DNA from: Sphingomonadales bacterium UBA1936
GTDB taxonomy: Bacteria; Pseudomonadota; Alphaproteobacteria; Sphingomonadales; Sphingomonadaceae
Length of the DNA: 15,711 bases
Direction of reading: 5' to 3'
NCBI GenBank assembly: GCA_002336985.1
Contig: DDFE01000166.1
Coordinates: forward strand, 6,422 to 22,132
Made by a program: the position numbers and the translations under genes. Positions 14,357 to 15,711 of the stretch are shown one piece after another (position 1 is the first letter of the stretch; the number at the start of each line of letters is the position of its first letter). Below the pieces are notes generated by a model. It made no database searches and was not told the origin of the DNA. It saw nothing but the letters and a program-made list of their open reading frames with translations.

Positions 14357-14398
14357 CGGTTAGAGATATGAATCTATGCTGTCAACGTGTTTTCACGT
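14357..14398 (-). promoter_or_regulatory. Candidate ilvB promoter in the miaA 3' end
   Basis: A consensus TTGACA -35 hexamer (14385-14380, minus strand) lies in the last miaA codons. Seventeen nt further is TAACCG (14362-14357), a weak -10. An inverted repeat ACGTG-N4-CACGT (14385-14398) abuts the -35 and could be an operator. Transcription would start about 20 nt before the ilvB ATG. The surrounding DNA is markedly AT-rich for this genome. The -35 and context support a promoter; the -10 does not. Confidence 0.45.
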
Positions 14399-15312
14399 AA
14401 TTTAATTGCTAATTGCGTTGTCGTTTCGGAATCTAAATACGATTGATGTTTTGGCCAGCTATGCGGGCTCTGGTTCGAGAACCATGTAAACTGGCGTTTG
14501 GCATATTGCCGCGTGGCAAGGCTACCAGCCGCGCAGGCATCACTTCTACTGACTTTTGCCATCAGCAATGCCGCGATTTCAGGCACGCCGATCGCCCGCA
14601 TGACAGGCAGCGCAGGGTCGAGACCGCGCTCGATAAGTGAAGCGACTTCGCCCTGTGCCGTCTCGACCATCGTGCCGAACCGGGCGTCACACCGGGCGAA
14701 CAGCCAGTCGCGCGGCGGGAGAAGGACGACCGGCGCGAGCCGGACCGTATCGCCAATCCCGCCCTCACGCTGCGCCTGCCAAGATTTCAGGGTACGTCCA
14801 GTCGAGCGCACGACCTCGAGCGCGCGGGCGACGCGGGTTGTGTCGGCAGGGGCGAGCCGCGCTGCGGCTTCGGGATCCTCGCGCGTTAGCGCTTCGTGGC
14901 TCTCCGCCACCGGAAGGGCGCGTATCGCACTGCGAATGGCCGGGTCGATACCGGGCACCGGGGCGATTCCGTCGAGAAGCGTCCGGATGTAGAGTCCGGT
15001 GCCGCCGACGAGAATGGGCAGGCGTTGGGCGGCATGGGCGTCGGCAATCGCCGCCTTGGCATCATCGGCCCATCGAGCCGCCGAGCAACTTTCCGCGCCG
15101 TCGATGTAACCGAACAGTCGGTGCGGATGCCGCGCTTCATCCTCGGCGCTCGGTCGCGCGGTCACGATGCGCAGGTCGCGGTACACCTGCATCGAGTCCG
15201 CGTTGATAATGACCGACGGCGTCAGGTCGGCAAGCGCCATCGCCAAAGCGGACTTGCCGCTGGCGGTCGGCCCTGCAATGAGCGCCACGCTTGGGAGGAC
15301 TGACGTGTTCAT
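14374..15312 (-). CDS. miaA: tRNA dimethylallyltransferase
   Basis: MiaA adds a dimethylallyl group to N6 of A37 in tRNAs reading UNN codons. The 312 residues include the P-loop GPTASGKS (14-21), NADSMQVYRDLRI (37-49), VGGTGLYIRTLL, LEVVRSTGRTLKSW, a variant of the conserved core (MRAIGVPEI) and the C-terminal TRQYAKRQFTWFSNQ motif. About 25 residues follow SPHSW; they are polar, use several TTA codons and have roughly 35% GC by hand count, unlike the rest of the gene. That tail overlaps the candidate ilvB promoter, so its base composition may reflect promoter function rather than protein constraint (inference). The ATG at 15312 overlaps the divergent serB start region by 8 nt. No strong Shine-Dalgarno sequence is visible. 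Confidence 0.96.
   Translation of the reverse strand: MNTSVLPSVALIAGPTASGKSALAMALADLTPSVIINADSMQVYRDLRIVTARPSAEDEARHPHRLFGYIDGAESCSAARWADDAKAAIADAHAAQRLPILVGGTGLYIRTLLDGIAPVPGIDPAIRSAIRALPVAESHEALTREDPEAAARLAPADTTRVARALEVVRSTGRTLKSWQAQREGGIGDTVRLAPVVLLPPRDWLFARCDARFGTMVETAQGEVASLIERGLDPALPVMRAIGVPEIAALLMAKVSRSDACAAGSLATRQYAKRQFTWFSNQSPHSWPKHQSYLDSETTTQLAIKLRENTLTA
15293..15299 (+). promoter_or_regulatory. serB ribosome-binding site inside miaA
   Basis: GGGAGGA ends 5 nt before a GTG at 15305 and decides the serB start. It lies within the antisense of miaA codons. An in-frame ATG upstream at 15278 has no comparable site. Confidence 0.7.
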
Positions 15313-15711
15313 TGCAACGCTCGTAACAAAAGAATCGGGAAGTTACTCGGCTGTTCTGGGCGCGCACGACGACCTTGGATTAATGGGGCTGTCCAATGCC
15401 CCGATGCGAACGATCGTTGAGGGTGTTGCTTGGGACATCCCCATCGAAGACGATCCCGAAAAGGCGCGCGAGCACTTGGAAGGGTATTCGTACTTCGATT
15501 GCGTTATCCAGCGGGAAGCGGACCGCCATCGCAAACTGCTCGTCGCCGACATGGATTCGACGATGATCACGGTCGAATGCATCGACGAGCTGGCGGACTA
15601 TGTCGGACTGAAAGCCGAAGTGTCGGAGGTCACCGAACGCGCGATGCGGGGCGAGATCGACTTCGCGGGCGCGCTGCGTGATCGCGTCGCGTTGCTGGCG
15701 GGCCTCAGCGA
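15305..15711 (+). CDS. serB: Phosphoserine phosphatase, N-terminal part (cut by window edge)
   Basis: SerB hydrolyses phosphoserine to serine, the last step of serine synthesis. The 135 visible codons start MFIATLVTKESGSYSAVLG. Haloacid dehalogenase motif I is VADMDSTMI, with nucleophile D82 and acid/base D84. The typical SerB continuation is VECIDELADYVGLKAEVSEVTERAMRGEIDF. The roughly 78 residues before motif I would be the ACT-like N-terminal region of SerB. The GTG start at 15305 is chosen for its GGGAGGA site and family-like N-terminus; ATG 15278 is an alternative that adds nine residues. The first codons overlap the start of divergent miaA, so the serB promoter must lie within miaA. The remainder of the gene is beyond the window. 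Confidence 0.93.
   Translation, partial: MFIATLVTKESGSYSAVLGAHDDLGLMGLSNAPMRTIVEGVAWDIPIEDDPEKAREHLEGYSYFDCVIQREADRHRKLLVADMDSTMITVECIDELADYVGLKAEVSEVTERAMRGEIDFAGALRDRVALLAGLS

Noticed and set aside
12942..14363. 473-codon open frame on the plus strand opposite ilvB
   Set aside because: It lies wholly antisense to a well-supported ilvB, has an Arg/Asp/His-rich composition with no recognisable domain, and is the usual shadow frame of GC-rich coding DNA.
14331..14373. Leader peptide attenuator for ilvB
   Set aside because: Only 43 nt separate miaA and ilvB, with no short frame rich in Val, Ile or Leu and no competing stems.

Overview
This is a GC-rich chromosomal stretch of housekeeping genes, most consistent with a sphingomonad (Alphaproteobacteria). 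The basis is the protein flavour (class I IlvC, long type-2 LeuA, MutL with an endonuclease motif), the tight ATGA-type gene overlaps, and two kinds of palindromic repeat that resemble repeats I associate with sphingomonad genomes. The genus is inferred; no rRNA or tRNA gene is present. I see no phage, transposase, CRISPR array or obvious defence island.

Layout from left to right. Positions 1-1486 (minus strand) hold the cell-shape genes mreB and the start of mreC. Divergent from them, mutL (1609-3378, plus) is translationally coupled to a small secreted protein of unknown function (3378-3839, plus). That gene converges on a long minus-strand run covering 3836-15312. In transcription order the run reads miaA, ilvB, ilvN, a highly folded intergenic repeat, ilvC, bioF, bioD, bioA, yceI, a structured leader, leuA, an adenine/adenosine deaminase gene and a purine phosphoribosyltransferase gene. 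At the right edge serB (from 15305, plus) diverges from miaA, with the 5' ends of the two genes overlapping.

The minus-strand run is a biosynthetic block. IlvB/IlvN and IlvC perform the first two common steps of valine and isoleucine synthesis. BioF, BioD and BioA perform three consecutive steps from pimeloyl thioester to dethiobiotin, and are attached to ilvC with only 5 nt between. LeuA draws 2-ketoisovalerate from the valine branch into leucine. The last two genes form a plausible adenine salvage pair: deamination to hypoxanthine, then ribophosphorylation to IMP.

The points most worth a second look are: (1) a possible leucine-rich 14-residue leader peptide and three nested inverted repeats ahead of leuA; (2) a palindromic repeat inside the mutL coding sequence, read in frame as part of the linker; (3) a palindromic intergenic repeat inside the ilv operon; (4) a deaminase whose motifs favour adenine over adenosine; (5) an AT-rich miaA tail that carries a perfect TTGACA ahead of ilvB; (6) the overlapping divergent starts of miaA and serB. 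I do not see a clearly new multi-gene system; the novelty candidates are regulatory or repeat-derived.
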